Numbered from the stretch's first letter, positions 33,277 to 42,020 are shown. The stretch is DNA of 44,864 nt from Bacillota bacterium (GCA_023416855.1 JAEZGU010000143.1:1-44864), one strand, 5' to 3'. The notes: a model not told the origin generated them from the letters alone. Translations and numbers: made by a program.

Positions 33277-33323
33277 ATAACTTAGGTTGTTTAGCTTTTG
33301 CAAATATAAAATAGGAGGGTAAT

Positions 33324-34997
33324 ATGTACGGATATGCATTAATTGGAGCAATACCTATAGCAATTACAATAGTTTTAATGGTTGGCTTTGATTGGCCAGC
33401 AAAAAAAGTAATGCCTTTGGCATGGTTGGCAGCAGTAATATTAGGTTTAGGTGTATGGAAGATGCCATTTGATTGGGTGGCAGGTGCTACTGTTTTTGGT
33501 GGACTTAGTGCTTTCAATATTTTAGTTATTGTATTTGGCGCTATTTTGTTAATGAATACCTTAGAAAACAGTGGCGCTATGAAAGTAATAAGCAATGGCT
33601 TTTATGGTATATCACCGGATAAAAGAATTCAAGCAATAATTGTAGCATTTTTGTTCGGCGCTTTTATAGAAGGAGCTGCAGGCTTTGGAACACCAGCTGC
33701 TTTAGCTGGCCCACTACTTGTAGGGTTAGGATTCCCACCTTTAGCAGCTGCAATAGTTGCATTAATTGCAAATAGCACACCTGTTACTTTTGGAGCTGTT
33801 GGAACACCTATTTTAGGGGGAACTTCAACATTATTGAATCCTGAAACTATAGCAGAAATTGAGGCAGCAGGTATGACATCAGCAGAATTTATACACAAAG
33901 CTGGTATTTGGGCTGCAATTCCTCATTCAATAATGGGTATGTTTATACCACTAATAATAGTGATGGTACTTACTAAATTATTTGGTAAAAACAAATCCTT
34001 TAAGGACGCATTTGAGGTTGCACCATTTGCAATATTCGCTGGATTATCCTTTGTAATACCATATCTTCTAATTGCAATATTCTTTGGTCCAGAGCTACCT
34101 TCATTACTTGGAGCACTGATTTCACTAATTATAGTTGTATCAGCAGCGAGAAAAGGTTTTCTTTGTCCGAAAAATGTATGGGATTTTGAACCTCAAGACA
34201 AATGGGACAGCAAATGGAAATCTAACAAAGAAGTAGCTTTAACTGAGTCAAATAATGTAAAATCTATGAGTTTATTAAAAGCTTGGACGCCTTACTTGTT
34301 AGTTTCTTTAATATTAGTAGTAAGCAGAGTATCCTCACTTGGTCTTAAAGGTATACTAACTGGTTTAGCAATAAGCTGGAACGGTATTTTGGGAACAACA
34401 TTAAAATTCTCATTTCAATACTTGTATGTACCAGGTTCCATATTCATAATAGTTTCAATTATCACCATTTTCCTCCATGGTATAAAAATGGATGTGGTTA
34501 AAAAAACATGGTCACGTTCATTAAAGCAAGTTATACCAGCTGCAATATCTCTTGTATTTGCAATATCAATGGTTCAGATTATGTTGAATTCAGGTAATAA
34601 TAACTCAGGATTAATGGGTATGTTAAATTCTATGTCAACAGCTGTTGCTGAATTATTCCAAGGGATATGGTTTGTATTCGCGCCTTTCATTGGTGGATTA
34701 GGAGCATATATGGCAGGTAGTAACACAACCTCAAACATACTATTTTCAGCATTCCAATACAATGTAGCTAGTCAAGTTGGTTTGTCAAGGTTAATTACGT
34801 TAGGGCTACAGTCTTTAGGTGGTGCTGCTGGTAATATGATCTGTGTTCATAATGTTGTGGCTGCAAGTACAACAGTTGGATTATTAGGTAGAGAAGGTAA
34901 AATTATAAGAACTACTTTGGTTCCTTTTGCTGTATATTGTGTAGTTGCTTTCATCGTGGCATATATTGCTAAAGGATTTGTACCAGGATTATTTTAA
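33324..34997 (+). CDS. lctP: L-lactate permease family transporter
   Basis: An integral membrane protein (557 aa, about 12-14 predicted helices) of the LctP/LldP family, taking up lactate (often also glycolate) with protons. It starts directly with a helix (YALIGAIPIAITIVLMV). Signatures are FNILVIVFGAILL, GAFIEGAAGFGTPAAL, LANSTPVTFG-type (here IANSTPVTFGAVGTPI) and, in the C-terminal half, GSNTTSNILFSAFQ and GNMICVHNVVAASTTVGL. A hydrophilic loop of about 50 residues (near 275-320) splits the halves. It is the last gene of the lactate operon, 47 bp after lctD with AGGAGGG, and is followed by a strong terminator. Confidence 0.94.
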   Translation: MYGYALIGAIPIAITIVLMVGFDWPAKKVMPLAWLAAVILGLGVWKMPFDWVAGATVFGGLSAFNILVIVFGAILLMNTLENSGAMKVISNGFYGISPDKRIQAIIVAFLFGAFIEGAAGFGTPAALAGPLLVGLGFPPLAAAIVALIANSTPVTFGAVGTPILGGTSTLLNPETIAEIEAAGMTSAEFIHKAGIWAAIPHSIMGMFIPLIIVMVLTKLFGKNKSFKDAFEVAPFAIFAGLSFVIPYLLIAIFFGPELPSLLGALISLIIVVSAARKGFLCPKNVWDFEPQDKWDSKWKSNKEVALTESNNVKSMSLLKAWTPYLLVSLILVVSRVSSLGLKGILTGLAISWNGILGTTLKFSFQYLYVPGSIFIIVSIITIFLHGIKMDVVKKTWSRSLKQVIPAAISLVFAISMVQIMLNSGNNNSGLMGMLNSMSTAVAELFQGIWFVFAPFIGGLGAYMAGSNTTSNILFSAFQYNVASQVGLSRLITLGLQSLGGAAGNMICVHNVVAASTTVGLLGREGKIIRTTLVPFAVYCVVAFIVAYIAKGFVPGLF

Positions 34998-35015
34998 AGT
35001 ACATTAATAAGCATT

Positions 35016-35052
35016 GAGACAGTTTATATGAAGCTGTCTCTTTTTGTTTTTT
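35016..35052 (+). terminator. Terminator of the lactate operon
   Basis: A 10-bp stem with one G-U pair (35016-35025 with 35031-35040), 5-nt loop, T-rich tail. Confidence 0.85.
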
Positions 35053-35069
35053 GGATATTAATGCCTTTG

Positions 35070-35097
35070 TTGAATTTTAGTTTTGTTGTGTTATAAT
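35070..35097 (+). promoter_or_regulatory. Promoter of lrgAB
   Basis: TTGAAT (35070-35075), 16 bp, TATAAT (35092-35097), about 40 bp before the lrgA-like start. Confidence 0.6.
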
Positions 35098-35136
35098 GAT
35101 AAGGATTATTATTTAAAGGTTCAGAAAGAGGCAATA

Positions 35137-35496
35137 ATGAAATACATTAAACAAATGTTGATAATACTTTTAATAACATTTTTAGGAGAGGTTTTGCATA
35201 AATTCATTCCAATACCCATTCCATCAAGTATTTATGGTTTGATAATTTTATTTATTTGTCTGCAAACAAAAATTATAAAATTAGAGCAGGTTAAAGAAGC
35301 AGGTAATTTTCTATTGGAAATAATGCCAATTTTATTTATACCCTTGTCTGTGGGACTAATTCAGGTATGGAGTAACATAAGGTCTATTTTCATACCAATT
35401 ATTTTTGTGTCCTTATTTACAATGGTGATAGTTATGGCTACAACAGGGAAAGTTGCTGATTTAATAATTAGCAAAGATAGGAGCAAAGACAAATGA
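35137..35496 (+). CDS. lrgA: LrgA/CidA-family membrane protein
   Basis: A small hydrophobic protein of 119 aa with four predicted helices and the family pattern FLGEVLHKFIPIPIPSSIYGLIILF near the N-terminus, plus a polar C-terminal tail. LrgA/CidA proteins were named for holin-like effects on autolysis in Staphylococcus; in B. subtilis the homologous pair PftAB transports pyruvate. Placed just after the lactate operon and followed by its partner gene, a pyruvate role is plausible here. The ATG at 35137 has AAAGAGG; an in-frame ATG at 35083 overlaps the promoter. Its end overlaps the lrgB start (ATGA), so the two are coupled. Confidence 0.88.
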   Translation: MKYIKQMLIILLITFLGEVLHKFIPIPIPSSIYGLIILFICLQTKIIKLEQVKEAGNFLLEIMPILFIPLSVGLIQVWSNIRSIFIPIIFVSLFTMVIVMATTGKVADLIISKDRSKDK

Positions 35497-36185
35497 GAGA
35501 TGTAATAAATAATTCAGTTTATTTTGGCGTGGCTGTAACCTTGGTTTCCTATATGGTTGGATTAATTATAAGAAAAAGATTTAAATATAGTATTCTAAAT
35601 CCATTGTTGATAGGTATGTTACTTGTTATTGTTATATTGATTCTTTTTGATATAGATTATGAAACATATAATTTAGGTGGTAAATACATAAGCTTTTTAT
35701 TGACACCTGCCACTGTGTGCTTAGCAATTCCATTATATCAGCAGTTTGATTTATTAAAGAAATATTTTAAGGCGATTATGACCAGTATTTTAGCAGGTAC
35801 CATAGTAAACCTTGTTGGTATATTAGCTTTGACATTGATATTCAAATTTTCTTACGAAATTTATGCTTCACTGCTTCCTAAATCTATTACAACAGCCATT
35901 GGTGTTGCCATATCAGGAGAAATAGGAGGCATACAAGCCATAACTGTTGCAGCCATATCAGTATCAGGTATATCCGGCAACGTAATAGGTGAATATATAT
36001 GTAAGCTGTTTAAAATTAAAAATCCTATATCTGTAGGATTAGCTTTTGGAACTGCATCCCATGCCATGGGAACAGCAAGAGCACTTGAATTAGGAGAAAT
36101 ACAAGGGGCTATGAGTAGCTTGTCAATTGCTGTAGCTGGACTGATAACAGTTGTATTGGCACCTATATTTGCTAATTTTTTATAA
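35493..36185 (+). CDS. lrgB: LrgB/CidB-family membrane protein
   Basis: The partner membrane protein (230 aa, about 6-7 helices). Family motifs are NPLLIGMLLVI, FLLTPATVCLAIPLY (the most conserved part), LPKSITTAIGVAIS, GGIQAITV and the end block GLAFGTASHAMGTARALELGE. LrgA and LrgB form one transporter or channel system. The start overlaps the lrgA stop by 4 bp. No LytTR-type two-component regulator (the usual LytSR or PftSR) is seen next to it. There is no clear terminator in the 109 bp before murF. Confidence 0.92.
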   Translation: MRDVINNSVYFGVAVTLVSYMVGLIIRKRFKYSILNPLLIGMLLVIVILILFDIDYETYNLGGKYISFLLTPATVCLAIPLYQQFDLLKKYFKAIMTSILAGTIVNLVGILALTLIFKFSYEIYASLLPKSITTAIGVAISGEIGGIQAITVAAISVSGISGNVIGEYICKLFKIKNPISVGLAFGTASHAMGTARALELGEIQGAMSSLSIAVAGLITVVLAPIFANFL

Positions 36186-36294
36186 ATGGAACTGCTTGAT
36201 ATATTTAAATAAGACATTTTCTTTTTTATTATTGATAATATGCGTAATTTGCAATATAATTATTTAATAACTTTTTTAAAAAGTGGGTGAAGAT

Positions 36295-37695
36295 ATGATT
36301 AAAATGAGGATAAAAGAAGTAGCAGACATTTTAAATGCAGGATATATGGATTTTCTTGATGTGGATAAATACATAGAGGGCATTAGCATAGATTCAAGAA
36401 AGGTGTCAGAAAACAACTTGTTTGTTCCTATAAAGGGAGCTACAACTAATGGGCACAGTTACATAAATGATGTTATTAATGCAGGAGCAATTGCAACTCT
36501 TTGGAATAAGGATGAACCTAATCCTCCAACAGATATTGCGGTTATTTTAGTTGATGACACTTTAAAAGCATTGCAGGAGTTATCATGCTTTTACAGAAAT
36601 ACTTTAAAAGTGAAAATAGTTGGAGTAACAGGTAGTAATGGCAAGACATCTACAAAGGATATAACAGCAAGTATATTGTCCCAAAAGTTTAAAACACAAA
36701 AAACCATGGGAAACTATAATACAGAAATTGGTGTACCATATACTTTGCTCAGTTTAGATGAGGATTGTGAAGTAGCTGTTATAGAAATGGGAATGGAAAG
36801 AAAAGGTGAAATCGACTTTTTAACAAACTTAGTTCAACCTGATATTGGAATTATAACAAGTGTTGGACTTGTACACATAGATAATTTTCCTTCCATAGAA
36901 GAAATAGCAAAAGCAAAGCTTGAAATAGTTAGAGGCATTAAGGACAATGGTTTATTCATTTACTATGGAGATGATCCTTTAATTGCAGATACTGTAAAGC
37001 ATACTTATATAAAGGAAAGTATAAGAAAAGCAACATTTGGAGTAAATGATACTAATACATTGTATTTAACAGAATTCCATGAGGATTTAAATGGTATAAC
37101 ATTAAAGGTAAATGATAAAAACTTTAGTGAGTTGCATGCTGACATACTTGGTAAGCATCAAGCTTTAAATACAATGGCTGGGGTACTTGCAGCAAAAGAA
37201 TTAGGTATGAGCCCTGAAGAAATCCGTCAAGGATTATTAAAAATAGAAAAAACAGGACTTCGAAATGAAATAATTAAGATAAATAATTGCACCATACTTA
37301 ATGATTGCTATAAATCTAATCCTGTAAGCATTAATGCTGCTTTAAATATTTTTGAAATGCTTAAGGCAGACAAGAGAATTGTTGTCTTGGGAGACATGTT
37401 AGGTTATAGAGAAATGAGTCATGATATGCATTACAATGTAGGTAAAGATTTAGCAGCATTTAATATAGACGAATTAATTACCATAGGCGAAGAAGCTAAA
37501 TTTATAGCAAAAGGTGCAAGAGATAATACAGATATAAAAAGCATTGCTGAATTTGATACAAAGGAAGAAGCTTTGGAGTATTTAAAGAAATATATAAATG
37601 ACAATTGTTCCATAATGATAAAGGGTTCAAGATTTTTAAAGCTTGAATATATAGCAAATACACTAAAGGATTTGGAGGGCAAAAATGAAAACTAA
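36295..37695 (+). CDS. murF: UDP-N-acetylmuramoyl-tripeptide--D-alanyl-D-alanine ligase
   Basis: It adds the terminal D-Ala-D-X dipeptide to the UDP-MurNAc-tripeptide in peptidoglycan synthesis; cytoplasmic. 466 aa, normal length. The N-terminal domain has ISIDSRKVSENNLFVPIKG (the UDP-binding part), the P-loop is GVTGSNGKTS at 110-119, followed by KTMGNYNTEIGVP, VIEMGMERKGEI, GKHQALNTMAGVLAA and, in the C-terminal domain, LNDCYKSNPVSINAAL and VLGDMLGYRE. ATG 36295 is favoured over GTG 36283, because GGGTGA lies between them. It overlaps ddl by 11 bp, so the two are made together; murF and ddl act on the same dipeptide. Confidence 0.96.
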   Translation: MIKMRIKEVADILNAGYMDFLDVDKYIEGISIDSRKVSENNLFVPIKGATTNGHSYINDVINAGAIATLWNKDEPNPPTDIAVILVDDTLKALQELSCFYRNTLKVKIVGVTGSNGKTSTKDITASILSQKFKTQKTMGNYNTEIGVPYTLLSLDEDCEVAVIEMGMERKGEIDFLTNLVQPDIGIITSVGLVHIDNFPSIEEIAKAKLEIVRGIKDNGLFIYYGDDPLIADTVKHTYIKESIRKATFGVNDTNTLYLTEFHEDLNGITLKVNDKNFSELHADILGKHQALNTMAGVLAAKELGMSPEEIRQGLLKIEKTGLRNEIIKINNCTILNDCYKSNPVSINAALNIFEMLKADKRIVVLGDMLGYREMSHDMHYNVGKDLAAFNIDELITIGEEAKFIAKGARDNTDIKSIAEFDTKEEALEYLKKYINDNCSIMIKGSRFLKLEYIANTLKDLEGKNEN

Positions 37696-38740
37696 ATTAG
37701 CGATATTGTTTGGTGGCAAATCCGATGAGTATTCAGTTTCATTGCATTCAGCTGCAGCAATTATAAAAAATGTTCCGGTTGATTTATATGATGTGACTCT
37801 GATTGGAATTACGCAAGAAGGGAAATGGCTTTTGTATGAAGGTAGTCCAGATAATATAAATAACGATACATGGCAAAAAAGCAACACTTATCCCGTATTA
37901 TTAAATATGGGGGATGATTTCAAAGGATTTATAAAGCTAAACGAAAAGGATAGCTCATTTGATAGAATAGAGGTTGATTGTTTATTTCCTGTTTTACACG
38001 GCAGAAATGGGGAAGATGGTACTATTCAAGGTCTTTGCCAAATGGCAGGGATACCTTTTGTAGGTTGTGACATGACATCATCAGCTGTATGCATGGATAA
38101 AGAATTTACGCATATAATTTGTGAAGCAGCTGGAATAAAAACAGCACCATATGTAGCTGCCGTTAACAGTAACAAATTAAATATAAAAAATCTTTATGAT
38201 GAAGTTTACGGAAAATTCTCAACACCTATATTTATTAAACCTGCAAACAATGGTTCTTCTATAGGAATAAGCAAAATTAGAAACTATGAAGAGTTTGAAA
38301 AGGGTATTATGGAAGCATTCCAATTTGATAATAAAGTAGTTATCGAGAAAGGTATAGATGGTTTTGAAATTGGATGTGCTGTTGTTGGAAATGACAGTTT
38401 AATAATCGGTGAAGTAGACGAAATTGATACAAAAAATGACTTTTTTGATTATGTTGAAAAATACAGTCAACATAACTCTAAAATTCATTGTCCTGCACGT
38501 ATAAGTGATGAACTAAAAGCTGAGGCTAAGAATATAGCTGAAAAAACTTATAGAGCACTTGGTTGCAAGGGTTTGTCAAGAGTAGACATGTTTGTAACTA
38601 AAGATAACGAAATAATTTTGAATGAAATAAATACAATTCCTGGACTTACTGATTTAAGTAGATATCCGTCCATGCTTAAAAAGATAGGTATAGAATACAA
38701 GGATTTAATAGTTAAATTAGTAGAATTAGCAATGGAATAA
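37685..38740 (+). CDS. ddl: D-alanine--D-alanine ligase family, with VanG-like (D-Ala-D-Ser type) features
   Basis: An ATP-grasp ligase of 351 aa that joins D-Ala to a second D-residue for MurF. Motifs: AILFGGKSDEYSVSLHSA, FPVLHGRNGEDGTIQGL, GIPFVGCD, CMDKEFTH, IKPANNGSSIGISK, DGFEIGCAV, FDYVEKYSQ and NEINTIPGLTDLSRYP. In overall wording, notably the EKYxxxxSKIxxPARI stretch and the DGFEIGCAV block, it resembles what I recall of the VanG D-Ala:D-Ser ligase rather than E. coli DdlB. It is coupled to murF by an 11-bp overlap. No vanT-type serine racemase, vanXY peptidase or vanRS is nearby, so a housekeeping D-Ala-D-Ala ligase remains the default. Confidence 0.9.
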   Translation: MKTKLAILFGGKSDEYSVSLHSAAAIIKNVPVDLYDVTLIGITQEGKWLLYEGSPDNINNDTWQKSNTYPVLLNMGDDFKGFIKLNEKDSSFDRIEVDCLFPVLHGRNGEDGTIQGLCQMAGIPFVGCDMTSSAVCMDKEFTHIICEAAGIKTAPYVAAVNSNKLNIKNLYDEVYGKFSTPIFIKPANNGSSIGISKIRNYEEFEKGIMEAFQFDNKVVIEKGIDGFEIGCAVVGNDSLIIGEVDEIDTKNDFFDYVEKYSQHNSKIHCPARISDELKAEAKNIAEKTYRALGCKGLSRVDMFVTKDNEIILNEINTIPGLTDLSRYPSMLKKIGIEYKDLIVKLVELAME

Positions 38741-38781
38741 TAGTAGGGAACGATTCAGATGTCGTTCCTTATGATAAAAAG

Positions 38782-38809
38782 AGGAGATTCTTAACTGAAT
38801 CTCCTTTAT
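38782..38809. terminator. Bidirectional terminator between ddl and kce
   Basis: A 9-bp perfect stem AGGAGATTC/GAATCTCCT (38782-38790 with 38797-38805), 6-nt loop, with A5G on the left and a T-rich right side. A smaller GGAACGA/TCGTTCC hairpin (38747-38753 with 38762-38768) sits just before it. Confidence 0.75.
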
Positions 38810-38818
38810 GTGTTATTT

Positions 38819-39634
38819 TTATTTTTTTAAACCTAAAATTACTCTTGCTTCGTCTGGAGTTGCAACTTCACGACCAAATTCTCTTGAAAGACGCGCTACT
38901 CTTTCAACTAATTGAGCATTTGATTTCGCTAAAACACCTTTTGAATAATAAATATTATCTTCAAAACCTGTTCTTGCATGACCACCTAACATTATAGCTG
39001 CCATATTAAGTGGAAGCTGATATCTACCAACTCCTGCAACAGTCCAAGTAGAACCTGCAGGGATTGACTCAACCATGTAAAGTAAGTCTCTTAATTCTCC
39101 GCCCATTGCGCCTGGTACACCAAGTACAAAGTCAAAGTGCATTGGTGTATTGATTATTCCTTTTTTAGCAAATCTAATAGCTGTATCAATCATACCTTTT
39201 TCAAAACATTCTAATTCTGGTTTAACGCCAAGCTCATTCATTCTATTTGCAAATATTTTGATGTTTTCTTCTGTATTCATGAATACATCATCTGCAAAGT
39301 TACATGTTCCCATACTAAGTGTAGCCATTTCAGGGCTTAGCTCAATTGGTTGCATTCTTTGCTGTGGTGTATGCCAAGTTGCTCCACCTGTAGATGGTTG
39401 GAATATAATGTCACACTTAGCTTCAATTTTTTCTTTAATTTGTTTGTAAACTTCATAGTCCTGAGTAGGATTTCCATCCTTATCTCTTGCGTGTACATGC
39501 ACCATTGAAGCTCCAGCTAAATAGCATTCGTATGCTGCTTCTGCAATTTCATCCGGTGTAAGCGGAAGATTTGGTTGCTGTTCTCTTGTTACCTCTGCTC
39601 CCGTAAGGCAAGCAGTAATAATTAATTTTTCCAT
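38819..39634 (-). CDS. kce: 3-keto-5-aminohexanoate cleavage enzyme (BKACE family)
   Basis: A 271-aa TIM-barrel Zn enzyme of the beta-keto acid cleavage (formerly DUF849) family. In lysine fermentation it converts 3-keto-5-aminohexanoate plus acetyl-CoA to 3-aminobutyryl-CoA plus acetoacetate. The zinc ligands are the two His of MVHVHARD, with a further Glu in the GVKPELECFEKGM block. QPSTGG, FVLGVPGAMGG, WTVAGVGRYQLP and the substrate-binding GGHARTGFEDN are typical of true Kce. The start has AGGAGG 6 bp upstream. It stands alone: none of the other lysine-pathway genes (kal, kamA, kdd) is in the window, so a different beta-keto acid substrate is possible. Confidence 0.85.
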   Translation of the reverse strand: MEKLIITACLTGAEVTREQQPNLPLTPDEIAEAAYECYLAGASMVHVHARDKDGNPTQDYEVYKQIKEKIEAKCDIIFQPSTGGATWHTPQQRMQPIELSPEMATLSMGTCNFADDVFMNTEENIKIFANRMNELGVKPELECFEKGMIDTAIRFAKKGIINTPMHFDFVLGVPGAMGGELRDLLYMVESIPAGSTWTVAGVGRYQLPLNMAAIMLGGHARTGFEDNIYYSKGVLAKSNAQLVERVARLSREFGREVATPDEARVILGLKK

Positions 39635-39669
39635 AGTGACCTCCTACTAATAATCTTTTGCCTACTATC

Positions 39670-39698
39670 ATTTTACAGTAAATACTCAGTATAGTCAA
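39670..39698 (-). promoter_or_regulatory. Promoter of kce
   Basis: On the minus strand, TTGACT (39698-39693), 17 bp, TAAAAT (39675-39670), about 35 bp before the kce ATG. Confidence 0.7.
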
Positions 39699-39817
39699 TG
39701 AGTTGTTAATTAATAAATAATATAATAATATTAAAAAAAATTATTCAAAAATCATATAAAGTATAGTATATTAATAAATGTGTTATATTATTTAATAATA
39801 ATGAACGGGAGATAAAT

Positions 39818-40795
39818 ATGGATAGAGAATTAGCGCTTAATATTGTAAGAGTTACTGAAGCCGCTGCATTAGGTTGCGGTAAATATATGGGAAGAGGAAA
39901 TAAAGAAATTGCAGATCAGGCTGCAGTTGATGGTATGAGAAGTATGTTTCAAGTACTTGATATTGCTGGAACAGTAGTCATTGGTGAAGGAGAATTGGAT
40001 GAAGCTCCTATGCTTTATATAGGAGAAAAAATAGGAACATGGGAAGAAGGAGCTCCGGAAATAGATATTGCAGTTGATCCATTAGATGGTACGAAATTAG
40101 TTGCAAAGGGTTTACCCGGTGCATTATCAGTTGTTGCAGTTGCTCCAAAGGGTTGTCTTTTACATGCTCCAGATATGTATATGGATAAAATAGCAGTTGG
40201 GCCTAAAGCGGCAGGATGCATTGATATAACTGCTCCTATAGAACAAAATTTGTACAATGTAGCAAAAGCACTTTGTAAAGATATAACTGAAGTAACGGTT
40301 ATTATGCAAGATAGAGAAAGACACAGTGATTTAATAAACAGAGCAAGAAATGTTGGAGCAAGAATAAAATTGTTTGGTGATGGTGACGTTGCGGCGGCTA
40401 TAGCTACATGCTTTAGTGAATCCGGAGTTGATATGTTTATTGGAAGAGGTGGAGCTCCTGAAGGAGTAATATCTGCAGCAGCTCTTAAATGCTTAGGTGG
40501 AGAGTTCCAGGGCATATTAAGACCTGAAAATGAAGAGGAAAAAAGAAGATGCAAAGAGATGGCAGGGGGTGCAGATTGGAGCAGAGTACTTACAATGGAG
40601 GATTTAGCAAAAGGCAATGATATCATTTTTGCAGCTACCGGTGTATCAGACGGCGAATTGTTAAAGGGTGTAAGATACATGGCAAATAACAGAGCAAGAA
40701 CTTCCTCAGTTGTTACGCGTTCAAAATCAGGAACTATTCGATTTATAGATACTACGCATGTATTAGACAAAAAACCTAAATATGCTTTTGTATAG
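39818..40795 (+). CDS. glpX: Class II fructose-1,6-bisphosphatase
   Basis: It hydrolyses fructose-1,6-bisphosphate to fructose-6-phosphate in gluconeogenesis, as needed for growth on lactate or amino acids. 325 aa, the standard GlpX length. Motifs: VTEAAALGCGKYMGRGNK, DQAAVDGMR, GEGELDEAPML (metal site), IAVDPLDGTKLVAKG (the Asp/Glu metal-binding core), KLFGDGDVAAAIA, FIGRGGAPEGV and LGGEFQG. The RBS is GGGAGA. In Bacillus and many relatives glpX lies next to rho; here rho is 3.4 kb further on, with a minus-strand operon in between. Confidence 0.96.
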   Translation: MDRELALNIVRVTEAAALGCGKYMGRGNKEIADQAAVDGMRSMFQVLDIAGTVVIGEGELDEAPMLYIGEKIGTWEEGAPEIDIAVDPLDGTKLVAKGLPGALSVVAVAPKGCLLHAPDMYMDKIAVGPKAAGCIDITAPIEQNLYNVAKALCKDITEVTVIMQDRERHSDLINRARNVGARIKLFGDGDVAAAIATCFSESGVDMFIGRGGAPEGVISAAALKCLGGEFQGILRPENEEEKRRCKEMAGGADWSRVLTMEDLAKGNDIIFAATGVSDGELLKGVRYMANNRARTSSVVTRSKSGTIRFIDTTHVLDKKPKYAFV

Positions 40796-40809
40796 TAAGT
40801 GTAATGTAT

Positions 40810-40836
40810 GGAACGAACTTGTGTCGTTCCTTTTTT
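40810..40836 (+). terminator. Terminator of glpX
   Basis: GGAACGA/TCGTTCC 7-bp stem (40810-40816 with 40824-40830), 7-nt loop, T6 tail. Confidence 0.75.
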
Positions 40837-40844
40837 CTCATCTT

Positions 40845-42020
40845 TTACAAATATATTACACTTACGTGCTTTCCAGCTGTTTTAAGTTCATCTATTAAAT
40901 TATCAATTATATTTTGCTTAATATTGTATCCCATAGGAAATATAGGGTTTTGATGGGCAGGGTTAACAGCTCTGCCTATATAAAAATTAATATGAGTTGC
41001 TATATCAGTCAGCATATATGTAAGCAAAGAACAACCATCATAATCATTGGTTTTTATTACATTTTCAAAGTTTGATTTGTTTAGTTTTCTAATTTTTTCT
41101 AATGTCCTTCCAAGAGTTAAAACTCCCTCAGTAACAAGGTCAAATCCATCCATATATGCAATTGGTGGCACATCGTCTCTCATGGACTCCAAGTCCACTT
41201 GTAATTCTCTTTTTAATTCTCTTTCTGCAATTAAAGCAGTTGTTCCTCCACAAATTATTTTCATGTTATCACTGTTCTTCATTATATCAGCAAGTTGACT
41301 ATCTAATGATTTATCAGCCGGAGGTCCTATAAAAACATCTATAAATTCAGGCTTTCTAACCTTAATTGTTAAAATTGTTGTATCGTCGCCCGGTTCGTTA
41401 TTATACAAGTTGCTACACACTCCTATAAAATTACCGTTAATAAGTTGTGATGATTTATTTACATTAATCAATTCCTTCAAATATTCATTAACTTCATCCC
41501 TTGACCATCCTAAATTTAATAGTTGTCCTATACCGGCATGTATTGCTCCATCGCTTACAACACAAATCGTGTCACCTATACTTAATTTTATATTTGATTC
41601 ATATATTTTCTTAGAGCCTATAATTCTTTCTCTTTTTTCAACAGGTATAATCCTTTTGTTTGAATAATAAAAATAGGCAGGATTATCGTATTCTGCAATA
41701 TAAGCATTGTTTTCATTGTCGATTTTAATTATAGTGAAAGTCGAATAAGCAAGCTTTCTAACTTTACATTCAGGCAATGTATTAATGATGGTTTCAATTG
41801 TATCATCAATGGAAGCATTGTTTTTCAGCATTGTAACAGCAATTTTTGTTGTCATAGTCGCAAGTATATTGGCTTTAACTCCGCTTCCCAATCCATCAGA
41901 TATAACAATAATACATCCATCATCATCGTAAATGTACTCGACTTTATCTCCGCATAGTTCTTCTTTATACTTGTTTATACTCTTATAATTAATGTCAAAA
42001 AAACTATCCATTACTTTCAT
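40845..42020 (-). CDS. SpoIIE-type PP2C serine/threonine phosphatase of the sensory hydrogenase operon
   Basis: A 391-aa cytoplasmic protein. Residues 1 to about 225 are a PP2C/SpoIIE phosphatase domain with the metal-binding Asp motifs DGLGSGVKA near residue 42, VSDGAIHAG near 160 and EPGDDTTILTIKV near 213. The C-terminal 160 residues (FIDVFIGPPADKSLD, CGGTTALIAERELKR, PIAYMDGFDLVTEGVLTLGR) form a separate domain I cannot name. There is no membrane helix. Such phosphatases usually act on phosphoserine proteins such as anti-anti-sigma factors. It is the last gene of a three-gene operon; its ATG (42020, or 42011) lies inside the end of the hydrogenase gene, so their production is coupled. The target protein is not in the window. 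Confidence 0.85.
   Translation of the reverse strand: MKVMDSFFDINYKSINKYKEELCGDKVEYIYDDDGCIIVISDGLGSGVKANILATMTTKIAVTMLKNNASIDDTIETIINTLPECKVRKLAYSTFTIIKIDNENNAYIAEYDNPAYFYYSNKRIIPVEKRERIIGSKKIYESNIKLSIGDTICVVSDGAIHAGIGQLLNLGWSRDEVNEYLKELINVNKSSQLINGNFIGVCSNLYNNEPGDDTTILTIKVRKPEFIDVFIGPPADKSLDSQLADIMKNSDNMKIICGGTTALIAERELKRELQVDLESMRDDVPPIAYMDGFDLVTEGVLTLGRTLEKIRKLNKSNFENVIKTNDYDGCSLLTYMLTDIATHINFYIGRAVNPAHQNPIFPMGYNIKQNIIDNLIDELKTAGKHVSVIYL

Noticed and set aside
40015..40770. A 251-codon open frame antisense to glpX, and similar long antisense frames inside PFOR, murF, lctP and the CoADR fusion gene
   Set aside because: They lie fully within well-identified genes, have no ribosome binding sites, and their low-complexity Ser/Ala/Leu-rich translations are typical of shadow frames.
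38747..40830. The same GGAACGA/TCGTTCC hairpin after ddl and after glpX, as a possible repeat family
   Set aside because: Only the 7-bp stems agree; loops and flanks differ, and short terminator stems recur by chance.
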